Positions 25,267-33,991 of a stretch of DNA of 64,000 nt are shown here, piece after piece. Under the pieces are notes generated by a model. The model was not told where the DNA came from. It did not search any database and was given only the letters and a program-made list of their open reading frames with translations. Source of the stretch: Marinilactibacillus sp042660675 (GTDB lineage Bacteria > Bacillota > Bacilli > Lactobacillales > Carnobacteriaceae_A); the NCBI RefSeq assembly GCF_042660675.1, contig NZ_JBHSUL010000027.1, positions 62,001-126,000 on the forward strand, written 5' to 3'. The translations under genes were made by a program, and so were the position numbers. The stretch's first letter is position 1; each line of letters starts with the position of its first letter.

Positions 25267-25710
25267 TTATTCAAAGTTTGCTTTGATTTTAGATAGCGTT
25301 TCTTTGAACTGTGCAAGTTCCGCTTCACTGATTCCTTGAGTAATAGTTTCTTCAAGTTTTTCGACATACGGTCTAAATGCATTGATCTGTTCAATTGCTT
25401 TATCTGTTAAAACAATCTCTTTGAGGCGCTTGTCTGTCTGGGTACCTTTTTTTTCTTCAATATAGCCATTATTTTTCAGGCGTTTAACTAAGTTACTTGT
25501 TGTAGATTTACGAATAGAGAATTCTTTTTCGATATCTTTTTGAAAGATAGGTTTATGTTGATTTTCGTACAAGAAACTCAACGTCCATGCCTGCATTCGA
25601 TGCATTTCTTCAAAATTCTTACCGGCTTTTTCCTTTTCGATATAGCGTACAAATAAGATCGATAACTCTCTCAATTCATATCCAATCGTACCATGAGGGT
25701 CCATTTTCAT
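25267..25710 (-). CDS. MarR family regulator, last gene of an ABC exporter operon
   Basis: A 147-residue winged-helix regulator: helix 1 (YELRELSILFVRYIEKEK), the recognition region EFSIRKSTTSNLVKRLKNNGYI (about 68-90) and the wing KGTQTDKRLKEIVLTDKA. MarR dimers bind palindromes and release them on ligand binding. It is read after two ABC exporter genes, 55 bases downstream, and a palindrome in their promoter (29405-29426) is the probable operator. The first or third Met may be the start; AGAGGA favours the third. Confidence 0.88.
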   Translation of the reverse strand: MKMDPHGTIGYELRELSILFVRYIEKEKAGKNFEEMHRMQAWTLSFLYENQHKPIFQKDIEKEFSIRKSTTSNLVKRLKNNGYIEEKKGTQTDKRLKEIVLTDKAIEQINAFRPYVEKLEETITQGISEAELAQFKETLSKIKANFE

Positions 25711-25765
25711 TCATCCTCTCTTAACCATGTCACCGATGTGTTGAAGGTTAAATCGATTTAAAGGA

Positions 25766-27535
25766 TCATTTTTCAAATTGACTGTTATAAAGATCAGAGT
25801 AGAATCCTTGAGCTTGCATCAACGCTTCGTGGTTACCACTTTCGATAATGGCACCGTCTTTCATTACAAGAATGGTATCTGCATTTTGGATCGTAGATAG
25901 ACGGTGAGCAATTACAAATGACGTTCTACCTTCCATCAATTTATCCATCGCTGCTTGAATCAATTCTTCTGTTCTCGTATCGACTGAACTGGTTGCTTCA
26001 TCTAGAATCAACATTGGAGAATCTTTCAGTAACGCTCGAGCAATCGTCATCAATTGTTTTTGACCAACGGAAAGTGAAACGGTATCGTTCAAAACAGTGT
26101 CGTAACCTTCAGGAAGTGTTTTAATAAAATGATCAACACCGACAGCTTTACAAGCATCTATAACTTGTTGGTCTGTAATGTTTTTCTGGTTGTAAATCAA
26201 GTTTTCTCTAACCGTTCCTTCGAATAACCAAGTATCTTGTAAGACCATACAGAATTGATCATGGATTTCTTCACGCGTCATTTCTGCAATATCTTTTTGA
26301 TCGATCAAAATTCTACCTTCTGTTACTTCATAGAATTTCATCAATAAGTTAACGATTGTTGTTTTACCGGCTCCGGTAGGTCCAACGATGGCAATTTTTT
26401 GGCCTGGCAGTGCTTCTGTAGAAAAATCATCAATAATTGTTTTCGTTGGATCATAGCCAAAGCTCACATGGTCAAACGCTACGTGTCCTGTAGTTTTACC
26501 TGTGATTTTTTGTGTTTTAGCTGTTTCATCTTGCATCTCGTCTTCGTTCAAGAATTCAAATACTCGACCCATTGCGGCATTCGCTTGTTGTAGGCCTGTG
26601 AAAGCTTGCGCCATTTGACCAAGTGGTTGAGAAAACAGTCTAACGTATACAGTGAAGGCTACAATCACACCAAAAGTGATCGATCCGTTGATGACTAAAA
26701 TCGCCCCAACGATACACACGACAACATAACCAAAGTTTCCGATGAATCCCATTAGAGGCTGCATCATACCTGAAAGAAATTGCGCTTTCCAGACACTTGT
26801 ATAAAGATCTGCATTCATTTCTTCAAAATCTTCAACGGATTGATCTTTTGCATTATAAGAATAAATCGTATTATGTCCAGTATACGCTTCTTCAACAAAT
26901 CCATTTACCTTAGCCAATTTACTTTGCTGACCTTTGAAGTGAATCTGAGATTTTTTGATCAAAAATGTCAAAATGACGAAACCAAGTAATACTGAAGCAA
27001 TCGCTGAGAAACTCATGATCAGATCTGTTTTCAACATCATAAACAAACATCCGATAAACAAAACAACTGAACTAACGAGTGTCCCAAGACTTTGATTCAA
27101 TGACTGTCCAACTGTATCCAAGTCATTAGTGACGCGACTTAAAATATCTCCTTGGCTGTTTGAGTCAAAATATTTAAGTGGTAATTTGTTGATTTTGATA
27201 GAGATTTCTTCTCTTAAACGTTTAGAGAATTTTTGAGTAATGGTTGCTACGATAAAGCCTTGCCCATAGGTTAAGGAACTACCGATCAAATATAATGTCA
27301 CTAATGTAAGTGCAATACGGTTGATTTGGGCAATATCAATCTGAGTTCCAATACCTTGGACAACGATATCTGTGATTTCGCTTAAGCGGTCAGGACCAAT
27401 AATGATCGTGACGCTTCCGAATGCTGCAAAGATGATAGACAACAAGAATAGAATCTTGTATTGTCCAGCATAGATGTTTACATTCGCTAGTATTTCTTTG
27501 AAAGTATAATTTTTAGCATTTTTTGTATTATCCAT
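25766..27535 (-). CDS. ABC exporter half-transporter with a canonical ATP site (heterodimer subunit)
   Basis: A 589-residue protein: six-helix permease domain (about residues 20-320) and an ATPase domain (about 350-585). Walker A GPTGAGKTT, Walker B MLILDEATSSVD with the catalytic Glu, and H-loop IAHRLST are intact; the signature is LSVGQ in place of LSGGQ. It pairs with the product of the upstream gene, whose catalytic residues are changed, as in LmrCD, BmrCD (YheHI) and EfrAB multidrug exporters. The genes overlap by 8 bases, giving equal amounts. Confidence 0.92.
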   Translation of the reverse strand: MDNTKNAKNYTFKEILANVNIYAGQYKILFLLSIIFAAFGSVTIIIGPDRLSEITDIVVQGIGTQIDIAQINRIALTLVTLYLIGSSLTYGQGFIVATITQKFSKRLREEISIKINKLPLKYFDSNSQGDILSRVTNDLDTVGQSLNQSLGTLVSSVVLFIGCLFMMLKTDLIMSFSAIASVLLGFVILTFLIKKSQIHFKGQQSKLAKVNGFVEEAYTGHNTIYSYNAKDQSVEDFEEMNADLYTSVWKAQFLSGMMQPLMGFIGNFGYVVVCIVGAILVINGSITFGVIVAFTVYVRLFSQPLGQMAQAFTGLQQANAAMGRVFEFLNEDEMQDETAKTQKITGKTTGHVAFDHVSFGYDPTKTIIDDFSTEALPGQKIAIVGPTGAGKTTIVNLLMKFYEVTEGRILIDQKDIAEMTREEIHDQFCMVLQDTWLFEGTVRENLIYNQKNITDQQVIDACKAVGVDHFIKTLPEGYDTVLNDTVSLSVGQKQLMTIARALLKDSPMLILDEATSSVDTRTEELIQAAMDKLMEGRTSFVIAHRLSTIQNADTILVMKDGAIIESGNHEALMQAQGFYSDLYNSQFEK

Positions 27536-29291
27536 TATTCAGTTCCTCCTTGGAAAGTTGAGAATAGGCAATCTCTTGATACACTTGATTACTTTCCAAC
27601 AGTTCTTTATGTGTTCCTTGACCGACGACTCTTCCTTCATCCAAAACAAGAATCTGATCTGCATCCATAATCGTGCTGATTCTTTGGGCAACAATGAGTT
27701 TAGTCGTACCGGCCATTTGTTCAGACAGATTATGTCTAAGTTTTCTATCCGTCTTGTAATCCAGCGCTGAGAATGAATCATCAAATATAAGAATTTCAGC
27801 TTTTCTAGCAATTGCACGAGCAATAGACAACCGTTGTTTTTGTCCACCAGAGAAGTTACTTCCGGCTTGTGAAACACGACTTTCTAATCGGTCCTCTTTG
27901 CTAAGGACAAATTCTTTTGCTTCTGCGAGTTCTAATGCTTTATAAATTTCTGAATCGTCTTCTGGCAATTTAGAACTATGACCAAAATTCATATTCGAAC
28001 GAATCGTTCCACTGAACAAGAATGGATTTTGCGGAATATATGCGATTTTCTCATTCAAGTCTTGATGACTGTATGATTTGATATCTTGTCCATCAATCAA
28101 GATTTGACCTTCTGTTACGTCGTAGAATCTTGGGATCAAGCCAATGATCGTACTTTTACCACTACCCGTTGAACCGATAAAAGCAACCGTATCCCCCGCA
28201 TTAGCGGTAAAGTTGATGTCACTAATCACAGGTTCTGAAGCATTTGGATAAGCAAAGGTCACGTCTTTGAATGCGACTGTTCCTTTTCCATCTGCTGGTT
28301 GTTCACTCTCTCTAGCAAACTTGATTGTCGATTCCAATTCTAGAACTTCGTTGATTCGTTTTGCTGAAACCAGTGCTCTTGGTAAAATCAAGAAAACAAT
28401 TGTCATTAACATAAATCCTAAAACGACTTGGAAGGCATAAGAAGAAAATACGACCATATCGCTAAATAAGGTAATTCTTTCTTCCAGTCCTGCTGCATCA
28501 ATCAGATGTGCACCGATCCAGTAAACTGATAAAGCTAGTCCATTTGAAATGATTGACATTCCCGGATTCATAATGGCTAACATTCTACTCGTAAATAGGT
28601 TCACGTTTGTCAGTTCTTCATTAGCGTCTAATGATTTACCATTCTGGTAATCTTCAGCGTTGTAGGCTCTAACTACACGAATTCCTTGTAAGTTTTCACG
28701 AGTCAAGCTATTCAATCTATCTGTCAAAGATTGGATTTTTGAAAATTTTGGTTGAACGAAGATGAGAATTGTACTCAACATGATAAGTAGCGCAAGTACC
28801 GCTACACCTGTTGCTGCAGTCCATTGCCAGTTTTTGTCCGCAATTTTCGTAATGGCCCAAATAGCTGTAATGGGGCCTTTTATCACTACTTGTAATCCAA
28901 CTGCAATAACCAATTGAATTTGAGTAATATCGTTAGTCGTTCTTGTAATCAAACTTGGAACTGAAAACTGTTTGATTTCTCCGGGCGTGTAATCCATGAC
29001 ACTGTTGAAGACTTGTCCACGGATTCTTTGCGTTACACCTGCTGCTACTTTTGAGGCAATATATCCCACAATGATCGATGCCACTAAACTTAGTAAAGAA
29101 AGTGTGACCATGATGGATCCAGGTGAGAAAATATCAGAAACCGTTGTTCCTGGAGTTTGTAATCTTGTAGTGATATCAGCTAAGTAATCAGGAATTTTCA
29201 ATTCCAGCCATACTTGAACCATAATAAAAAGAATACTGAGAATAATCCCGATTCTCTCTTTTGTATTTGCTTTTCTTAATAATTTAACCAT
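27528..29291 (-). CDS. ABC exporter half-transporter with a degenerate ATP site (heterodimer subunit)
   Basis: A 587-residue fusion of six-helix permease and ATPase. Walker A GSTGSGKST and signature FSGGQ are good, but Walker B reads ILIFDDS (Asp replaces catalytic Glu) and the switch His is Gln (VAQRIST). Those substitutions define the non-hydrolysing site of heterodimeric multidrug exporters. First gene of the operon, with GGAGG before the ATG and a strong promoter at 29426-29452. Substrates probably hydrophobic drugs or peptides; not deducible from sequence. Confidence 0.92.
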   Translation of the reverse strand: MVKLLRKANTKERIGIILSILFIMVQVWLELKIPDYLADITTRLQTPGTTVSDIFSPGSIMVTLSLLSLVASIIVGYIASKVAAGVTQRIRGQVFNSVMDYTPGEIKQFSVPSLITRTTNDITQIQLVIAVGLQVVIKGPITAIWAITKIADKNWQWTAATGVAVLALLIMLSTILIFVQPKFSKIQSLTDRLNSLTRENLQGIRVVRAYNAEDYQNGKSLDANEELTNVNLFTSRMLAIMNPGMSIISNGLALSVYWIGAHLIDAAGLEERITLFSDMVVFSSYAFQVVLGFMLMTIVFLILPRALVSAKRINEVLELESTIKFARESEQPADGKGTVAFKDVTFAYPNASEPVISDINFTANAGDTVAFIGSTGSGKSTIIGLIPRFYDVTEGQILIDGQDIKSYSHQDLNEKIAYIPQNPFLFSGTIRSNMNFGHSSKLPEDDSEIYKALELAEAKEFVLSKEDRLESRVSQAGSNFSGGQKQRLSIARAIARKAEILIFDDSFSALDYKTDRKLRHNLSEQMAGTTKLIVAQRISTIMDADQILVLDEGRVVGQGTHKELLESNQVYQEIAYSQLSKEELNNG

Positions 29292-29404
29292 AATGTCCTC
29301 CGTTTAATAAGCGAGCTATTTTTACGTTTAAATGGTTACTTCGAAAAGTAATCATCTCTTAGTATCCTTTCTCAATCTTCAACGTTTTATTCTACCCACT
29401 CAAA

Positions 29405-29452
29405 TATAGTTACCGTGCTAACTATATTATACTTACTATTAGTAAATGTCAA
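29405..29452 (-). promoter_or_regulatory. Promoter and palindromic operator of the first MarR/ABC operon
   Basis: On the minus strand TTGACA (29447-29452) is followed 15 bases later by TATAAT (29426-29431); TAATAT at 17 bases is an alternative -10. TATAGTTA-CCGTGC-TAACTATA (29405-29426), a perfect 8-bp inverted repeat, lies over the transcription start, and TTACT-ATT-AGTAA lies in the spacer. Both suit a MarR dimer. Confidence 0.65.
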
Positions 29453-29870
29453 CGAGAAAATCATGAATTTTCTGTGCCCTAGACTCTATGAAATCCTTTT
29501 CGTATCAAGGCGTATAGCGATTAGCTTCTAGTTTCTCAACGTTGACGACGGTTGCATAGTGAAATAAAAAAATCGCCTCTAGTGCGACTAACGTTCACTT
29601 CTATTCCTGTAAATTGTCATACGCTTAAAAACATAAAATTCATTGATTGATTTTTTCTATAACAGATTTATCACCATTTTTTACTATCAAGTCTATTTAT
29701 AAATACTATTTTTTAATTCTGTATTATAGTTAAAATTCGCTGTGATACACTTAATTTAAAGGGATTTATTACGATATTGAGTACATATATAAAGAGAATT
29801 ATAACTAGTCCTATAACCATCATTTTGTACGTTATCATTTTTCTAAATACTAAATTAAAGGAGATGAACT
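29453..29870. other. Gap of about 420 bases
   Basis: No gene seen. A promoter for the diguanylate cyclase is proposed at 29777-29805. A weak hairpin near 29555-29605 with an A run (ATCGC/GCGA) looks like a decayed terminator. Confidence 0.4.
29777..29805 (+). promoter_or_regulatory. Candidate promoter of the diguanylate cyclase gene
   Basis: TTGAGT (29777-29782) and TATAAC (29800-29805) are 17 bases apart, 66 bases before the ATG. Confidence 0.5.
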
Positions 29871-31739
29871 ATGCCCATAGAATCAAAAAATAGAATTTGG
29901 TTATTCATTATCGTTGGTTGGATCGCATTCTACTATAGTTGGCTTGTAGTATGGCCAACTGATGCAATGATTCGAACAACTGGCGGTAACATCATTTCCT
30001 TATTCGGCACCTTTCTACCCGTTATTTGGATAGCTGACTCCTTTAAATATGCACAGACAGAGCGAAACAAACGGTATTGGCAATTATTATTGCTTGCTTC
30101 CATAAGTTACTTACTTGCAGAGTTTAGCTGGACTTTTGCAAATTCATTTCTGCCAGGAGAATCAAACTCCCCAGGTATTTATGATATTTTCTATATTGGC
30201 TCAGGTATCTGCTACTTTCTTGCTTTCGCTTGGAGGATCTTCACCTACGCCAAAAAGTCCTTCATTTTAAAATTTATGTTCGATATATTAGTGATCTTAT
30301 CTGTATCACTTACTTTCAGTTGGTATTATCTTTTAGGACCAATAGTCACTCAAACATCTGATTCCTTACTCGCTTCTGTTTTAGTCGCTTTATTTTATCT
30401 TGTAGGAGATATTGTATTGATCCTTTGTGTCTCGATTTTCTATTTTGGTGGCGAATACTTTTATCAAAAAAAAGCTGTCTATTACATCATATCAGCCATT
30501 TGTATACAGGTATTTTCAATTGGTTTGTACTTCTTTGAAATTACACAAGCTTCTTACTTTTCTGGAAGCTGGTTTGATCCGCTCTTTATCCTACCTGTTT
30601 TGTTGATTGGCTATACGGCATTACTGGAAAAAGAATGTGATATGCAAGAAGTAACTGAACTATCAGATACCGACGTTATTTCTACTTCGATCGCACGACT
30701 CGTTTTACCTTATGCATTAGTCGTCATTCTATTTGTATTTATGATCAATCACTCTAGCGGGCTTGATGTGATTAGTATCGGTTCAGGAATTTCTATCATT
30801 CTTGTTATTCTTAGGCAATTTATCGTACTATTTGAAAATCAAAATCTTGTTAAACAATATTACGATAAAGCGGAAGAGCTCGAACTCAGTGAAGAACGTT
30901 ATCGGTCATTATTTGAGTATCACCCTGATTCCGTCTTTTCTCTGGATTTGAAAGGTAAAATCCAAAGTATGAACCCTGTTGGATTGTCTCTATTAGGAAC
31001 AGATCAAAACAGCTTAATTGGTTCTCCAATCACTGATTATATCGATAAACAGCAGTTAAAAACCGCTAAAGAGAACATGGCTAAAATCACCGAAGGTTGG
31101 ATTAACAGCCATGAGTTCACATTTAAGACATATCACGGAAAAAATCTATGGATCCATATGACCCATATTCCTATCTTAGTTAAAAGTAAACTAGTAGGGA
31201 GTTTTGGCATTGGTAGAGATATCACTGAGCATAAATTGGATCAAGAACGCATTCACTTTTATGCGTATCATGATCATTTGACTGGCCTGGCTAACCGAAG
31301 ATCTTTTGAAAATAACTTACAAGAAACAATTATGCATTCAGAGGTGGACGGAACATCGTTTGCTATTTTGTTTCTTGACCTAGATAAATTCAAAGAAATC
31401 AACGACCTCTATGGACACGCTGTTGGGGATGAAATTTTAGTTTCTATCGCTATTAGAATCAGAGAGTTTATAGAAGAGGATGACTTTGCGGCTAGACTTG
31501 GTGGAGACGAATTCACAATTCTTATAAAGAATATCTCAGCCTATCTCGTGTCTGCTAAGATTCAATCTTTGCGAGAATTGCTAAGTGAGCCTCATATTAT
31601 TGATAAATATACCTTGATATGTACGGCTAGTATAGGATTTGCTTACTATCCAATTGATGGGACTACCGCTACTGAATTACTCAGCAGAGCTGATAATGCT
31701 ATGTATAGAGTGAAAAGAAATGCACAACAATATAAATAA
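29871..31739 (+). CDS. Membrane PAS-GGDEF diguanylate cyclase
   Basis: A 622-residue protein: eight or nine membrane helices (about residues 10-310), a PAS domain (about 340-450, ERYRSLFEYHPDSVFSLD) and a GGDEF domain (from DHLTGLANRRSFE at about 466). The active-site loop is an intact GGDEF (about 544-548), so it should make c-di-GMP from two GTP. The product-inhibition site RxxD before it reads EEDD, so the Arg is missing and feedback may be absent. No EAL domain in the window. AAGGAG precedes the ATG. The exopolysaccharide-type operon at 40.4-43.8 kb is a possible target pathway. Confidence 0.92.
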   Translation: MPIESKNRIWLFIIVGWIAFYYSWLVVWPTDAMIRTTGGNIISLFGTFLPVIWIADSFKYAQTERNKRYWQLLLLASISYLLAEFSWTFANSFLPGESNSPGIYDIFYIGSGICYFLAFAWRIFTYAKKSFILKFMFDILVILSVSLTFSWYYLLGPIVTQTSDSLLASVLVALFYLVGDIVLILCVSIFYFGGEYFYQKKAVYYIISAICIQVFSIGLYFFEITQASYFSGSWFDPLFILPVLLIGYTALLEKECDMQEVTELSDTDVISTSIARLVLPYALVVILFVFMINHSSGLDVISIGSGISIILVILRQFIVLFENQNLVKQYYDKAEELELSEERYRSLFEYHPDSVFSLDLKGKIQSMNPVGLSLLGTDQNSLIGSPITDYIDKQQLKTAKENMAKITEGWINSHEFTFKTYHGKNLWIHMTHIPILVKSKLVGSFGIGRDITEHKLDQERIHFYAYHDHLTGLANRRSFENNLQETIMHSEVDGTSFAILFLDLDKFKEINDLYGHAVGDEILVSIAIRIREFIEEDDFAARLGGDEFTILIKNISAYLVSAKIQSLRELLSEPHIIDKYTLICTASIGFAYYPIDGTTATELLSRADNAMYRVKRNAQQYK

Positions 31740-31745
31740 AGTCTT

Positions 31746-31797
31746 AATAGACCAGTAAGTATCAATCATCTAATTGATTGCTTACTGGTCTATTTTT
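31746..31797. terminator. Bidirectional terminator
   Basis: AATAGACCAGTAAG pairs with CTTACTGGTCTATT (14 bp perfect) with inner CAATC/GATTG, then TTTT. Confidence 0.92.
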
Positions 31798-32176
31798 AGT
31801 TATTGGATCTCCTTAACCATTCTCTAGCAAATATTTTTACAGTCGGATACCGATCCTGTCTATCTTTGCTTACAGCTTTCAGTACCAATGGATACAGTTC
31901 ATCAGACAGTTTCCAGTCTTTTTTATCTATTGGAATGAATTGGCTTTTAAAATGGATCTCCTTCAATATTTCCTGTGAATAATGCCCAAAGAGATTGAAA
32001 AAAAGTGAGCCGATTGTGAATACAGTCGTCTTAGAATCAATGACTGCGTTCAATTGGTACTCTTCCGGTGCTTTCATCCGTCTCGTTCCCCAATAATCTT
32101 CCCCTACTTGGTTCAGGCTTGGACTCTTTTCAAATAAATCAATATCACATATTGTGAGTCGATCACTCATTAACAA
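31796..32176 (-). pseudogene. C-terminal remnant of a protein kinase
   Basis: A 126-residue frame matches only the C-lobe of a bacterial protein kinase/phosphotransferase family: ICDIDLFEKSP stands at the metal-binding DFG position, RRMKAPEEYQLNAVIDSKTT is the activation/APE segment, and VSKDRQDRYPTVKIFAREWL the last helices. The nucleotide-binding N-lobe and catalytic loop are absent. The frame continues upstream past a TAA (just before 32176) into GDMLQDLYFRINLR, which may be more of the same gene, then ends. Not functional as a kinase. Confidence 0.75.
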
Positions 32177-32257
32177 TTACCTTAAATTGATTCGAAAATA
32201 AAGATCTTGTAGCATGTCTCCTTATTCCATGGTATTCTACTATAAGCCAATAGAATA

Positions 32258-32364
32258 GACAGTTCGTAACCATCCTGTCGGAAAACAAAACTAGGGAAGC
32301 AATAGCATTTGACTATTGCTTATTTTAACGTCCTAGCATACGCATGCACTGGACGTTTTTTTGT
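32258..32364 (+). promoter_or_regulatory. preQ1-I riboswitch with terminator platform
   Basis: Stem P1 is GACAG (32258-32262) with CTGTC (32275-32279) around a 12-base loop containing GTAACC, followed by an A-rich tail AAAACAAAACTAGGG (32282-32296); this closely follows the Thermoanaerobacter preQ1-I aptamer. The terminator is AACGTCC (32327-32333) with GGACGTT (32351-32357), inner GCAT/ATGC, then a T run. The tail CTAGGG can instead pair with TCCTAG (32331-32336) in the terminator, giving an antiterminator. A hairpin AAGCAATAG/CTATTGCTT lies between. Ligand preQ1 should switch queT-queF off. Confidence 0.87.
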
Positions 32365-32423
32365 TGTTTAGGATTATCTTTTTATGGATCCTACTCAACG
32401 CAAATTTATTGGAGGTGATCAAT

Positions 32424-32927
32424 ATGAAAGAGACTACTCAACAGTCATTTAATACCCGTAAACTGACCATTTCAGCACTTGTAATTGCATTATACATCGT
32501 CGCTATGGCTTCTACTGCATCGATTTCTTTCGGCGCTTATCAGATTCGAATCGCGACCAGTCTTTACGCTCTTTCTTATTTATTCCCTTTTCTTGTTCTT
32601 CCACTTGGTTTGGCTAACGCACTTTCGAACTTTTTACTTGGCGGATTAGGACCTATTGATGTTATTGGAGGATTGGTTATCGGAATACTTGTTTCCGGTT
32701 CTATCGTTCTTATCAAACGTTTTGCATTACCTCGTTGGTCTATCGCTTTACCGATTATCTTTTTAATTGGTTTAGGTATTCCAAGTTACTTGAACTTTTT
32801 ACTCGGTGTTCCTTATTGGGCGCTAGTAGTTAATCTAGTCATTGGACAAATTATTCCAGGGATTCTTGGTGTGCTGTTGGTTCAAGCACTAGAAAAACCC
32901 TTGAAAGCTAGAAAGGTGATTTTATGA
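32424..32927 (+). CDS. queT: QueT, queuosine-precursor ECF transporter S component
   Basis: A 167-residue membrane protein with five or six helices. ISALVIALYIVAMASTASISF, QIRIATSLYALSYLFP and the GLANALSNFLLGGLGPIDVIGG loop are typical of QueT (COG4708). It binds preQ1 or a related 7-deazaguanine in the membrane and works with a shared ECF energy module encoded elsewhere. GGAGGTGA precedes the ATG. The preQ1-I riboswitch upstream and the overlapping queF support the assignment. Confidence 0.93.
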   Translation: MKETTQQSFNTRKLTISALVIALYIVAMASTASISFGAYQIRIATSLYALSYLFPFLVLPLGLANALSNFLLGGLGPIDVIGGLVIGILVSGSIVLIKRFALPRWSIALPIIFLIGLGIPSYLNFLLGVPYWALVVNLVIGQIIPGILGVLLVQALEKPLKARKVIL

Positions 32928-33421
32928 CAGGACGTAATGAAGAAGACTTAGTTGGTATCTCTCACTTAGGAAATCAAGAAGTGAAGTACAGTATGGATTA
33001 TGCACCAGAAGTACTCGAAAGCTTTGACAACAAACATCCTAATAACGACTACTTTGTAAAATTCAATTGCCCGGAGTTCACAAGTCTTTGTCCAATCACA
33101 GGACAACCGGACTTTGCGACAATCTATATTTCTTATGTACCCGGTGAAAAAATGGTTGAAAGCAAGTCTTTGAAACTGTATCTTTTTAGTTTCAGGAATC
33201 ATGGAGATTTCCATGAAGACTGCATGAACATCATCATGAAAGACCTAATCAAATTAATGGATCCCAAATACATTGAAGTCTGGGGTAAATTCACTCCTCG
33301 CGGCGGTATTTCAATTGATCCTTACTGTAACTACGGTAAACCTGGTACACGCTGGGAAGACGTAGCCTGGAATAGATTAGCGAATCATGATCTGTATCCA
33401 GAGACAATTGATAATCGTTAG
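32924..33421 (+). CDS. queF: NADPH-dependent 7-cyano-7-deazaguanine reductase
   Basis: A 165-residue unimodular QueF (T-fold). The catalytic Cys56 is in FNCPEFTSLCPITGQPDFA, and the NADPH-binding motif reads ESKSLKLYLFSFRNHGDFHE (about 86-105). The enzyme reduces the nitrile of preQ0 to the aminomethyl of preQ1 for queuosine in tRNA. Its ATG overlaps the queT stop codon by 4 bases, so the two are coupled: one gene salvages precursor, the other reduces it. Confidence 0.95.
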   Translation: MTGRNEEDLVGISHLGNQEVKYSMDYAPEVLESFDNKHPNNDYFVKFNCPEFTSLCPITGQPDFATIYISYVPGEKMVESKSLKLYLFSFRNHGDFHEDCMNIIMKDLIKLMDPKYIEVWGKFTPRGGISIDPYCNYGKPGTRWEDVAWNRLANHDLYPETIDNR

Positions 33422-33435
33422 GGCTATATAATCGC

Positions 33436-33500
33436 AAAAACCTCTACTATACTAGTAAGTCATTTGATTCCAAATGTCTCTAGAAAAAGTTGAGGTTTTT
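33436..33500 (+). terminator. Terminator of queT-queF
   Basis: AAAAACCTC pairs with GAGGTTTTT; the loop carries a CATTTG/CAAATG hairpin; a T run follows. Confidence 0.75.
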
Positions 33501-33877
33501 TTATATGCGTTTTTATCTATAGTCCCAACCAACAATCTTTTTGAAATTGGATCAAAAATGGTTTCGCCAATCATTTTATAGTCGTATCCAACCTCGCATT
33601 CTAGCAATAGCGATTCAGATACAATCTTTGCTAAAGTATTTTCTTCAAAATTCAAATGAGATACATGTCCTGTTTTGCATAACTCAATATCAAAAAACCC
33701 AGATATCCCAATAACGGATTGTTGATGACAATCTACTTCTAAAGAAAGATATTGATGTCCTATCATTAAGGATACTGTTCCTCAATTAGTTTGAATCATG
33801 AAAGACCTTTCTTCTTTTAAATATTCTGTTACACATTTCACTTGACCTAATTCTGCTTTAAATTTTATATTCATCAT
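33452..33877 (-). pseudogene. Unknown protein gene interrupted by one in-frame TGA
   Basis: An ATG at 33877 with AGGAG 7 bases upstream opens a frame MMNIKFKAELGQVKCVTEYL... that meets TGA at 33782-33784 (after QTN) and then continues in the same frame as GTVSLMIGHQYLSLEVDCHQ for another 109 codons to 33452. The total would be about 141 residues. TGG to TGA is the simplest cause. The last 16 codons overlap the queTF terminator. No family recognised. Confidence 0.7.
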
Positions 33878-33991
33878 AAGGATTCTCCTATTACCGTTCC
33901 CACTTATCTAGGTCATCTTTTTGTTTCTTATCCAATAGTTCAAGCAGCGAATAAAATAAATTAGAAGCTCTCTATGGAAAGGAAGATTAAT

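Noticed and set aside
25158..25394. Minus-strand frame overlapping the MarR gene
   Set aside because: Other-frame shadow of the MarR gene running through its terminator.
27539..27877. Second minus-strand frame of 112 codons within the ABC exporter gene
   Set aside because: It overlaps the conserved Walker B region in a different frame and has no ribosome site.
31960..32180. Considered the kinase fragment as an intact small protein
   Set aside because: It begins at a kinase activation-loop region and has no ribosome site at a start codon.
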